64,000 nt of DNA from Myxococcales bacterium (lineage in GTDB: Bacteria > UBA10199 > 2-02-FULL-44-16 > JAAZCA01), in NCBI GenBank assembly GCA_012513515.1, contig JAAZCA010000029.1, positions 181,466-245,465 on the forward strand, given 5' to 3'. The position numbers were made by a program, and so were the translations under genes. Positions within the stretch are counted from its first letter, which is position 1. Every line of letters begins with the position of its first letter. This document shows, one piece after another, positions 27,060 through 34,114 of this stretch. The notes below the pieces were generated by a model that was given only the letters and a program-made list of their open reading frames with translations, made no database searches and was not told where the DNA came from.

Positions 27060-28388
27060 ATGAAAAATTGGTTAAGGGGAATATTCGATCTTGAAAGCAA
27101 CCAGACCGACTTGAGGACTGAGCTGATAGCCGGACTCACTACATTTCTCACGATGGCTTACATCTGCTTCGTCAACCCGAACATACTCAAAGCGGCGGGG
27201 ATGCCATTTGGCGCGGTCATGACTGCGACCTGCCTCTCAGCAGCCGTCGGCTCCATACTGATGGGGATATATGCAAATCTTCCGATAGCCCTGGCACCGG
27301 CTATGGGAACGAATGCCTACTTCGCATTCTATGTATGCGGAGTGATGGGAATAAACTGGCAGACGGCCTTGGGCGCCGTATTTCTCTCCGGCGTTGGCTT
27401 TTTACTCCTTACGCTGACAAATCTTCGGGTCAAGATAATGGATGCGATACCGGATTCCATGAAACATGCGGTAGCCGCCGGCATAGGAATATTCATAGCC
27501 TTCGTCGGACTCCAGCAGGCCGGAGTGATAGTCAAGAATGAACAGGTGCTGGTCGGCCTCGGCAACGTTTCCAGCAAGGAAGTCCTGGTGACGCTGGCCG
27601 GGTTTATCATCACCGGTTTTTTTCTCGCTCGAAAAATAAAAGGTGCACTGATGTGGGGAATCCTTACAACTACTGCACTGGCGATAGCGGTCGGGGTGTC
27701 GAAAATGCCGGAGGCGATTCTGTCGATGCCGCCATCGATGTCGGAGACATTCGGAGCGATGGATATAAAAGCGGCATTCAAAATAGGACTTTTTCAGATA
27801 ATCTTCGCCTTCCTGTTCGTGGATCTCTTCGACACGCTGGCGACGCTGATCGCGGTCTCTGATCAGGGCGGCCTGATGAAAACCGGAAGCGATGGCCGTC
27901 TCCATCTCCCGCGCGTCGGCAGAGCTCTTACATCCGATGCCATAGCGACGATAGCAGGAGCGGTCTTTGGAACCTCCACAACGACGAGCTACATCGAAAG
28001 CACTGCAGGAATAGCGGCCGGAGGAAAAACCGGTCTCACTTCCGTCGTAGTGGGGGTCTTATTTCTTCTCATGTTATTCATATCCCCAGTAATCGGGATC
28101 GTGCCGGCACAGGCCACGACTCCGGCTCTCGTCATAGTATGCATCTTCATGATGAAAAGCCTGTCCAAGATCGACTGGAACGATTACACTGAAGCGATAC
28201 CCGCCGTAGTTACCTGCCTCGCGATTCCGCTGACATTTTCCATATCCAACGGGCTCGCCTTGGGATTCCTGCTCTACCCAGTCCTCAAGCTCATCACCGG
28301 CAGGTGGAGGGAAGTAAACTGGATGGTCTATCTGCTTGGCGCACTATTCATGTTCAAATTCATATTTCTCGGAAGCTCGGGAGAATAG
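27060..28388 (+). CDS. NCS2-type (AzgA subfamily) purine base permease
   Basis: Inner-membrane proton symporter for purine bases (guanine, hypoxanthine or adenine in studied relatives). The 442-residue product has about 12-13 membrane segments. It opens with the AzgA-type start RTELIAGLTTFLTMAYICFV and continues with LAPAMGTNAYFAF. It also has FVDLFDTLATLIAVSDQGGL and FGTSTTTSYIESTAGIAAGG. Substrate cannot be chosen by eye. Neighbouring tdk and the more distant hpt fit nucleobase salvage. The stop is followed by a 510-nt gene-free region holding repeat island 2. Confidence 0.9.
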   Translation: MKNWLRGIFDLESNQTDLRTELIAGLTTFLTMAYICFVNPNILKAAGMPFGAVMTATCLSAAVGSILMGIYANLPIALAPAMGTNAYFAFYVCGVMGINWQTALGAVFLSGVGFLLLTLTNLRVKIMDAIPDSMKHAVAAGIGIFIAFVGLQQAGVIVKNEQVLVGLGNVSSKEVLVTLAGFIITGFFLARKIKGALMWGILTTTALAIAVGVSKMPEAILSMPPSMSETFGAMDIKAAFKIGLFQIIFAFLFVDLFDTLATLIAVSDQGGLMKTGSDGRLHLPRVGRALTSDAIATIAGAVFGTSTTTSYIESTAGIAAGGKTGLTSVVVGVLFLLMLFISPVIGIVPAQATTPALVIVCIFMMKSLSKIDWNDYTEAIPAVVTCLAIPLTFSISNGLALGFLLYPVLKLITGRWREVNWMVYLLGALFMFKFIFLGSSGE

Positions 28389-28394
28389 CTTACG

Positions 28395-28825
28395 AAACTT
28401 TTTAGAAATTAGCGAATTTGCCATCCCCGAGCGACGAAAAGGTCGTCATCTTAATCTTAATCCTAATCTTAACCTTAATAACGATATTTTCGAATATAAG
28501 CTAATCTTACAAAATGCTGATCAAAGATCAGCGATCAGGATTCGACCCCCTCCCGCAACGACCGTGACTTGTGACTCGTAACTGGTGAACGGTCGGAACG
28601 GGATTCCCGTCTGCCCCGCGCGGTAGCGGTGGTTTGCCCCGCGTTAGCGGCGGCTTACAGCATGCGGGAATGACGGCGTGATTGTCATCCCCGAGTGCTT
28701 TAATCGGGGATCCCGTAACAGCCGTGACTGGGAAAAACAGAAGCTAGAAGCGAAAGGCTAGAAGCTAGAAAAACCTCGCCTGTAAAAATCTCGCTTCTCA
28801 CTTCTAGATTCTAGTTTCTTGATTT
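28395..28825. repeat. mosaic intergenic repeat island 2
   Basis: The region between the purine permease and the symporter (28389-28898) holds no gene. It starts with a decayed element end (GAAACTTTTTAGAAATTAGC). Then come CTTAAT-type hexamers (28449-28482), a TTTTCGAATAT segment, GATCA repeats (28517-28538) and the GTGACTTGTGACTCG and GGTGAACGGTCGG modules. The TTCCCG/CGGGAA hairpin, the CCCCGA/TCGGGG hairpin and finally CTAGAAG heptamers (28740-28821) follow. It is the largest island after number 3 and carries nearly every module. Confidence 0.8.
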
Positions 28826-28898
28826 TTCCGCTTTCCGATTAGATATCTTTGCAAGTCATAAATACTGTGTTAATTTGCGGCTTCGAAAAGGGGAAACG

Positions 28899-30371
28899 AT
28901 GAACGTCTATCTTCTCGCAGTAATAGCATATCTGGCTTTGATGATCGCGATAAGTGCCTACAAGAGCAGATCTATCAAGGGTCAGGATGATTTCATGGTT
29001 AGTAACAGGAACGTCTCGACATTCATGCTGGTAACGACGCTCATCGCAACATGGACCGGGGCCGGCAGCCTGATAGGAGGCGCAGGGCTCGCCTACAGAC
29101 AGGGGTTTTCCGAGCTCTGGATGTCAGTAGGGGCGTGGTTCGGCATACTGCTGGTATATTGGTTCGCAGGGAGGGTAAGGCACATATCACAGTTCACCCT
29201 CCCCGACATACTTGAAAAGAGATATAACGGATTCGCCAGGGCAATCGGATCCCTCGCCATTATTATCGCCTACCTAACCATAGTGGGCTATCAGTTAAAG
29301 GGCGGTGCCTTCGTACTGGAGCTCACCACCGGAATACCGTGGCAAAGCGGGGTCACCGTAATAGCGGTCTTTGTAATACTTCTTACGGCGCTGGCCGGAA
29401 TGAAATCCATCGTCACTATAGATCTCATAAACGGCATACTTATAATAGCCGCAATAGTCGTGGCGGTTCCCATACTCTTCTTCGACCTCGGAGGATTCGA
29501 GGCAGTCGTAGCCGCCCTTCCGCCAGAACACTTCTCCATCATGGGCGGGCATAACATCATCTGGGCGATGGCTGTATTTTTTCCGGTATTTCTGCTGCTG
29601 ATAGGCGAACCCTCGATGTACCAGAAGTTCGCCTCAGCAAAAGATGAAAAAAGCGCACGCAGATCGGTAATAGGATGGATCATCGGAATCATTATCGTCG
29701 ATACCCTCATCTGCACGCTCGCAATCCTGGGACGTGTAAAATTCCCTCACCTGGGAGCAGACGGCAACGCTGAAAGGGTGATACTCGATATCGCCCGATT
29801 CGGCCTACCGACGTGGGCGGGATTCCTGCTCCTGGCTGGCGCCCTCGCCATAGTCTTTTCGACAGCTAATTCCTTCCTGATGGCACCGGCGACAAACGCG
29901 ACACGCGACATAATACAGAGGTTCATCGCTAAAGGAATGAGCGAAAAAACGGTCGTCATCGTAAACAGGATAGTGCTCATAGTTTTCGGCCTTCTCTCCT
30001 ACCTTCTCATAACCAGATTCAGCAATGTTCTCACCATGGCGCTAACGGCCTACACAATGATAGGGGCGGCAATAACTCCGGCGGTATTCGCCGCATTCTT
30101 CTGGAAGAGGGTCACCACCGCCGGAGGAGTATCGGCGATAGTCGGCGGAATGACGGGAACGATAGCGGCAAAAATCCTCTCGGATAAACCGTCGGTACAA
30201 GCTTACTTTGAAGGTGCATTCGGCATCCCTGGCGGAGAGCTCGGAGAATACATAATGATTCCAGCCTTCGCAATTTCAGTCACGCTGCTCATCGCCGTTT
30301 CGCTTCTGGGCAAGAAACCTCCAGAGGAAAAATGGGCGGTTTTCTTTGAAAAAAATAACGGAGGGAAATAG
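28899..30371 (+). CDS. sodium:solute symporter family transporter
   Basis: The ATG at 28899 has AAGGGG 5 nt upstream; the frame opens 24 nt earlier. The 490-residue product has about 13 membrane segments in the LeuT-like SSS arrangement. It shows TTLIATWTGAGSLIGGAGLA in the first core helix, YTIVGYQLKGGAF-like sequence in helix 4, and FSTANSFLMAPATNATRDI in the Na2-site helix region. Substrate (amino acid, pantothenate, sugar or other) is not deducible. It ends 2 nt before the PilZ gene, so the two are surely cotranscribed. Confidence 0.88.
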   Translation: MNVYLLAVIAYLALMIAISAYKSRSIKGQDDFMVSNRNVSTFMLVTTLIATWTGAGSLIGGAGLAYRQGFSELWMSVGAWFGILLVYWFAGRVRHISQFTLPDILEKRYNGFARAIGSLAIIIAYLTIVGYQLKGGAFVLELTTGIPWQSGVTVIAVFVILLTALAGMKSIVTIDLINGILIIAAIVVAVPILFFDLGGFEAVVAALPPEHFSIMGGHNIIWAMAVFFPVFLLLIGEPSMYQKFASAKDEKSARRSVIGWIIGIIIVDTLICTLAILGRVKFPHLGADGNAERVILDIARFGLPTWAGFLLLAGALAIVFSTANSFLMAPATNATRDIIQRFIAKGMSEKTVVIVNRIVLIVFGLLSYLLITRFSNVLTMALTAYTMIGAAITPAVFAAFFWKRVTTAGGVSAIVGGMTGTIAAKILSDKPSVQAYFEGAFGIPGGELGEYIMIPAFAISVTLLIAVSLLGKKPPEEKWAVFFEKNNGGK

Positions 30372-30373
30372 AC

Positions 30374-31051
30374 ATGGCTGCGAAGAATAAGGACTTGAGG
30401 TCCGCACTGACAGATGCCCACGCCTACTTCTACATACTGAAAGGCGACGAAATCGAGCGCCTCAAGATGTGGGACATAACCGAAGACTCCATAGTCATCG
30501 ACCTCCCCCTGAACTCGCCCCTGCGCAAGACGGTGCTCGGCTTCATCCCAACCCTTATGGGCACAGCTATCTACGAAGTTGAGGGAGAGGTCTCGATGGA
30601 ACCACTCCCCGACCAGATGGAAAAAACGGTCCGGGTGATCGTCAAACCCAGCGACGTCAAAAAAATCAATCGCCGCCTCTTCCCAAGATACAACTTCACT
30701 CCGCCCATAGGGATAATCGTAAGCTCTGAACAGGAAATTGACGGAACGGAGGGGAAGATAGTCAACATAAGCGCCGGCGGAGCCAGAATAGAGATGCCAG
30801 AACAGCTTAGGCCGGAGATGGACTACATCTTCGAATTCGATATCGAGCTTGACGATGAGATGCATTCATTCATCATATCAGGGAAAATAGTATACGAGAT
30901 CCCGATGGCTTCGGGATACTCCTACGGAGTGCGATTCGGGGCATCGGAAGATGACAGATGCAGCCCAACCGACGAAGTCCCAATAAGATCTATAGACAGA
31001 ACCGTCGATCTGATGGCTCTGGTAAACAAGCTGACTGTTCGAGGAAACTAG
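30374..31051 (+). CDS. PilZ domain protein, probable c-di-GMP receptor
   Basis: The 225-residue product has an N-terminal YcgR-like beta domain (about 1-100). The PilZ domain follows: RRLFPRYNF gives the RxxxR motif and NISAGGARIEMP the D/NxSxxG motif, both needed for cyclic di-GMP binding. No membrane segment. It starts 2 nt after the symporter gene. YcgR-type proteins link c-di-GMP to motility or envelope output; the tight link with a transporter is unusual, and any control of the transporter is only inferred. A strong terminator follows at 31088-31115. Confidence 0.85.
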   Translation: MAAKNKDLRSALTDAHAYFYILKGDEIERLKMWDITEDSIVIDLPLNSPLRKTVLGFIPTLMGTAIYEVEGEVSMEPLPDQMEKTVRVIVKPSDVKKINRRLFPRYNFTPPIGIIVSSEQEIDGTEGKIVNISAGGARIEMPEQLRPEMDYIFEFDIELDDEMHSFIISGKIVYEIPMASGYSYGVRFGASEDDRCSPTDEVPIRSIDRTVDLMALVNKLTVRGN

Positions 31052-31087
31052 CGAACACGCGAAGCTGAAAGTGAGGCATTAAAAACA

Positions 31088-31115
31088 AAAGGCCCCGTAT
31101 CCCTACGGGGCCTTT
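31088..31115. terminator. bidirectional terminator between pilZ-like gene and SWIB-like gene
   Basis: AAAGGCCCCGTA (31088-31099) pairs perfectly with TACGGGGCCTTT (31104-31115), loop TCCC. T-rich tracts follow on both strands (TCTCTTTTCC on plus, TGTTTTTAATG on minus), so it serves both convergent genes. Confidence 0.92.
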
Positions 31116-31139
31116 CTCTTTTCCTTTTTACCGCGCCAA

Positions 31140-31355
31140 CTATTTGTTGGAGAGGTTGTACTTCTTCACATACGCCCAAAGTTTCTTCGTCATGAGTGAC
31201 GGAGCGATCGGGGTCGTGCCAAATACGTTCTCAAGCGTGTGCTCTGAGCCCTTGAAGCAGATGCTGTAGCCGCCGAACGCGCCCTTCTTGGATGCGCTCT
31301 TCGTGCTCTTTTTCGTCGTTCTCTTCGGGGCCTTCTTCGTGTTCTTGCTTACCAT
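31140..31355 (-). CDS. small lysine-rich protein with SWIB-like C-terminus
   Basis: The 71-residue product has a Lys/Ser/Thr-rich basic tail (residues 3-25). The rest (ICFKGSEHTLENVFGTTPIA, SLMTKKLWAYVKKYNLSNK) resembles the core of a SWIB/MDM2 domain, where KKLWxYIKxxNL is the signature. Only the C-terminal half of that fold is present. The layout is reminiscent of histone-H1-like or SWIB proteins of chlamydiae and some proteobacteria, so DNA binding is plausible but inferred. AAGGAGG precedes the ATG at 31355, and an extended -10 box lies 44 nt upstream. It looks well expressed and has its own terminator. Confidence 0.65.
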   Translation of the reverse strand: MVSKNTKKAPKRTTKKSTKSASKKGAFGGYSICFKGSEHTLENVFGTTPIAPSLMTKKLWAYVKKYNLSNK

Positions 31356-31398
31356 ATTTCCTCCTTAAGGAATGTTGTGGATTGCAGACTTGCGGCAT

Positions 31399-31407
31399 TC
31401 TATACCA
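31399..31407 (-). promoter_or_regulatory. extended -10 promoter of the SWIB-like gene
   Basis: The minus strand reads TATGGTATAGAATGC, a TGn-TATAGA extended -10 element. No convincing -35 box lies 17 nt upstream. The gene start is 44 nt downstream. Confidence 0.4.
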
Positions 31408-31499
31408 TAAGCACATTCGGGAAAGAAGCAAAAAGTGCAGATTCTCACTTTTTTCCCCTCGTAAAAACAGACTTTTTACAATGCAAATTTGACTTATGT

Positions 31500-31876
31500 A
31501 ACCTCTGAAAAATCAGCAAATTCAGGGTACCCTCTAAAAACTATGCGCTTGTCATCCCCGAGTGACAAGAAGGTCGTCATCCCCGAATGGTTCTATCGGG
31601 GATCCCGCAAGAACCGTGACTGGTGACTGGTGAACGGTCGGAACCCCGCGGTAGCGGCGGCTTACAGCGTGCGGGAATGACATTCATGGTGTCATCCCCG
31701 AATCTTCGTCTTAACCTTAATAACGATATTTTCGAATATAATCCAGCCTTACAAAGGGCGGATCAAAGATCAGCGACAATGGACCATTGACCATTGAACA
31801 GCTGCGATCGGTGGTTTTGGTCGATGGTCAATCGTCCATGGTCGAAGTTATTGTTACAGCTAGCTTTTCAGAGGTT
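31500..31876. repeat. mosaic intergenic repeat island 3, complete with inverted ends
   Basis: This 377-bp element fills most of the 523-nt gap before the end of hpt. Its left end AACCTCTGAAAAATCAGC and right end TTTTCAGAGGTT are inverted repeats, and it lies in the opposite orientation to island 1. Inside are CCCCGA/TCGGGG hairpin units, GTGACTGGTGACTGGTGAAC, the CGGTAGCGG module, TTTTCGAATAT, and TTGACCA heptamers (31775-31850). The right edge lies 2 nt from the hpt stop codon. Confidence 0.87.
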
Positions 31877-31878
31877 CC

Positions 31879-32397
31879 TTATTTGAATGCTCCGACATAA
31901 GGAAGAGATCTGTAGAGCCCCTCGGAATCCAGGCCGTATCCGATGACATATCTGTTGGGAACCTCGAAACCGATGTAGCTGACCACATCCTTCAGACCAG
32001 CCCCGGTTTCCTTGTAGAGCAGAGAGGCGATTTTAAGCTTGGCTACCCTCTTACTTTCCATATGGGCAATCAGGTGTCTCAGCGTTCTTCCGGTATCGAC
32101 TATATCCTCAACCAAAAGCACCGATTTGCCGAAGACGGGCTGCGTCATGTCGAACTCCATACGCACGGCACCCGTGCTCACATCCCCAGAATAGCTCGAC
32201 ACCCTTAGAAAGTCGCAGGTAAGAGGCATCCTAATCCTCCTTACCAGATCGGCCATGAAGATAAAGGAGCCCTTTAGGACGCCAACCACTACGAGGTCAT
32301 CGCCGGCGAAATCCCGGTCCACAGCAGCAGCGATCTCCCCTATGCGACGCTTTATCTCTTCCTCCGAAACGAGGATATCCACTTTTCGTTCTTGCAT
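31879..32397 (-). CDS. hpt: hypoxanthine phosphoribosyltransferase
   Basis: Purine salvage: hypoxanthine or guanine plus PRPP to IMP or GMP. The ATG at 32397 has GGAGG 5 nt upstream and gives 172 residues; the open frame reaches 32463 into pyrF. The PRPP loop is VLLVEDIVDTGRTLRHLI, with VVGVLKGSFIFMADLVRRI and the C-terminal VGYGLDSEGLYRSLPYVG-like end (VIGYGLDSEGLYR). It follows pyrF by 13 nt. Its stop lies 2 nt from repeat island 3. Confidence 0.96.
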   Translation of the reverse strand: MQERKVDILVSEEEIKRRIGEIAAAVDRDFAGDDLVVVGVLKGSFIFMADLVRRIRMPLTCDFLRVSSYSGDVSTGAVRMEFDMTQPVFGKSVLLVEDIVDTGRTLRHLIAHMESKRVAKLKIASLLYKETGAGLKDVVSYIGFEVPNRYVIGYGLDSEGLYRSLPYVGAFK

Positions 32398-32410
32398 CCA
32401 AGCCTCCAGA

Positions 32411-33109
32411 TCATCCCAGGTATGAACAGACCTCTTTCGCCGCCTCATGCATATCAGGCGCATCGTAGATAGCCCTCCCCACTATGGCGTGGAAATGCTC
32501 CCCGGCGGCCTCGATGGCGGCGTCCACCCTGCCACCTTGGGTCAGAAATCCCGGCGAATAGAAGACGGGGTTGGAACGCTCCCTGATCAACATCTCGCGT
32601 ATCTTACGTATCGACTCCGGATTGTTCCCGGGAACTACATAGTCGTTGATACCCAGGTTTGCAGCACACTCGTACATCTCGACTATCGCATCATCGGCGA
32701 TATATCCGCCCTCGCTGCGCAGGTATTTCTTGTGCGTCATCAAACCACCGACGATAACCTCCAGCTCCTCATTTCTCGCAAAATCTATCCAGGCGCGCTC
32801 CGTCTCAGGGCCAGCCTGAGGGAAAAGAATGACAGCGTCTATTCCAGCCCGCTTGCAGACCTTGGCGAACGAACTCCCGGTATGAGGGATATCGGTCGCT
32901 GCCTTCTGATGATCGTAGATGATCGGCTTGTCGGTATATTTCCTCGCGATTTCGACGGCCTTCGGCAGCCCGATGGAGAGGGCCAGAACGAAGCCCAGCT
33001 TGTAGGCACCTATCTCCTTCAGACCTGCGGTCGCCTTCAAAAGCTCTTCGTATTTTTCGACCCCTACATCGCACGCCGGAATTATGCTATGCTTCTCATG
33101 GATCAACAT
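32411..33109 (-). CDS. pyrF: orotidine 5'-phosphate decarboxylase, divergent type
   Basis: Final step of UMP synthesis. The 232-residue TIM-barrel protein has IIPACDVGVEKYEELLKATA at the start, the Lys/Asp catalytic region as IIYDHQKAATDIPHTGSSFA, and the phosphate loop VFYSPGFLTQGGRVDAAIEA. The usual D-x-K-x-x-D box appears with altered spacing (D-H-Q-K-A-A-T-D), a form recalled from archaeal members. Neighbouring pyrE supports the assignment. It starts 47 nt after the pyrE stop and precedes hpt. Confidence 0.85.
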   Translation of the reverse strand: MLIHEKHSIIPACDVGVEKYEELLKATAGLKEIGAYKLGFVLALSIGLPKAVEIARKYTDKPIIYDHQKAATDIPHTGSSFAKVCKRAGIDAVILFPQAGPETERAWIDFARNEELEVIVGGLMTHKKYLRSEGGYIADDAIVEMYECAANLGINDYVVPGNNPESIRKIREMLIRERSNPVFYSPGFLTQGGRVDAAIEAAGEHFHAIVGRAIYDAPDMHEAAKEVCSYLG

Positions 33110-33156
33110 TGCAGCCTCCTCTTTATTTAGATTTTTGGTGCAGCCCTCATCAAACT

Positions 33157-33843
33157 TTACAACAGCCTGACCGGCGCCACCCCGTATTCACGAAATTCAG
33201 ATTCTATAGCATGCGCAATCTCTTCCCCCGGCTTCAGCGCCTCGTACGCCTGCGGAAGAAAACTCGTGGCCTCGCTGAGACAGAGATATCTCACTCCCAT
33301 ATCGGCTATCGCCTGCTCGACGCTCTTGCCGTCGTCGGTCTTCTCCATCCTGTTGGTGAGGCTTATCGCCGCGACTACTTCTATCTTCGCCTCGGCAAGC
33401 CCCTCGAGGGAAGCGATGAGGGAACCACCCGTAGTCGTGACATCCTCCAAGACTACCGTCCTGCCCCTGGGGGCTCCGACGAAAAAACGATCTTCGGGAA
33501 CACCGTGTTCCTTAGGCTTTGCCCTTCCCATCGGAAGGGGGAAACGGCCAGGCTTGAAATCTGACGACCCCTTCGCCCAGATGTAACTGGCAAGAACACC
33601 CAGCTTGGTTGCACCCTCGGGAACCCCGTAAAAGGAGTCGGGAGAAAGCCCGGCATCCCTCACGAAGGATATGAGATAAGAAATGAGCTGATCCATCAGG
33701 AAAGCATCCGATGAAATCGTCCTCCAGTTTACATACCAATGCGATTTGCGCCCTGATTTGAGAGTGACTGCCTTCTCGAAGAAACCGACCACCTTGTTTT
33801 GTATTATGAACCTGTTGAACTCGTCGCGGTTGAAGCTTCCCAT
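33157..33843 (-). CDS. pyrE: orotate phosphoribosyltransferase
   Basis: Penultimate step of UMP synthesis: orotate plus PRPP to OMP. The 228-residue product has the PRPP motif VVLEDVTTTGGSLIASLEGL, KSGRKSHWYVNWRTI near the N-terminus and GVPEGATKLGVLASYIW. It stands before pyrF in the same direction, like the two halves of eukaryotic UMP synthase. The start at 33843 lies about 48 nt after the 3' end of tRNA-Leu, so tRNA-Leu, pyrE, pyrF and hpt may share a transcript. Confidence 0.93.
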   Translation of the reverse strand: MGSFNRDEFNRFIIQNKVVGFFEKAVTLKSGRKSHWYVNWRTISSDAFLMDQLISYLISFVRDAGLSPDSFYGVPEGATKLGVLASYIWAKGSSDFKPGRFPLPMGRAKPKEHGVPEDRFFVGAPRGRTVVLEDVTTTGGSLIASLEGLAEAKIEVVAAISLTNRMEKTDDGKSVEQAIADMGVRYLCLSEATSFLPQAYEALKPGEEIAHAIESEFREYGVAPVRLL

Positions 33844-33891
33844 ATAACTCCCGATGAGAGGTTAGTAAAATTTTCACTCCCCTGACCTTTG

Positions 33892-33977
33892 TGCCCGGGA
33901 CCGGAATCGAACCGGTACAGGGATCGCTCCCCGAGGGATTTTAAGTCCCTTGCGTCTGCCAGTTCCGCCACCCGGGC
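33892..33977 (-). tRNA. tRNA-Leu (anticodon TAA), CCA not encoded
   Basis: The minus strand gives 86 nt. The acceptor GCCCGGG pairs with CCCGGGC. The anticodon arm is AGGGA CTTAAAA TCCCT (TAA, reading UUA/UUG), a long class II variable arm follows, and the T arm is ACCGG TTCGATT CCGGT. The discriminator A is followed by CAAAG, so CCA must be added by the enzyme encoded at 10959-12389. Confidence 0.96.
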
Positions 33978-34114
33978 TTCGGCCCAAAAGGGGGCCTGAA
34001 AACCATCACGGAATTTGAGGGATTTATTGCATAGCGGATCCTTTTGCAACGCATATGTTGAAAATGGCTTTCCCAGGATAGATTCATTTGCTAATTATCC
34101 CTAACGAGCGACCG

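Noticed and set aside
31500-31876. Insertion sequence with its own transposase
   Set aside because: No transposase-like frame inside any island, all are below 450 bp; at most non-autonomous elements.
33804-34049. 81-residue minus-strand frame over tRNA-Leu
   Set aside because: It is a translation of the tRNA gene and flanks, without coding support.
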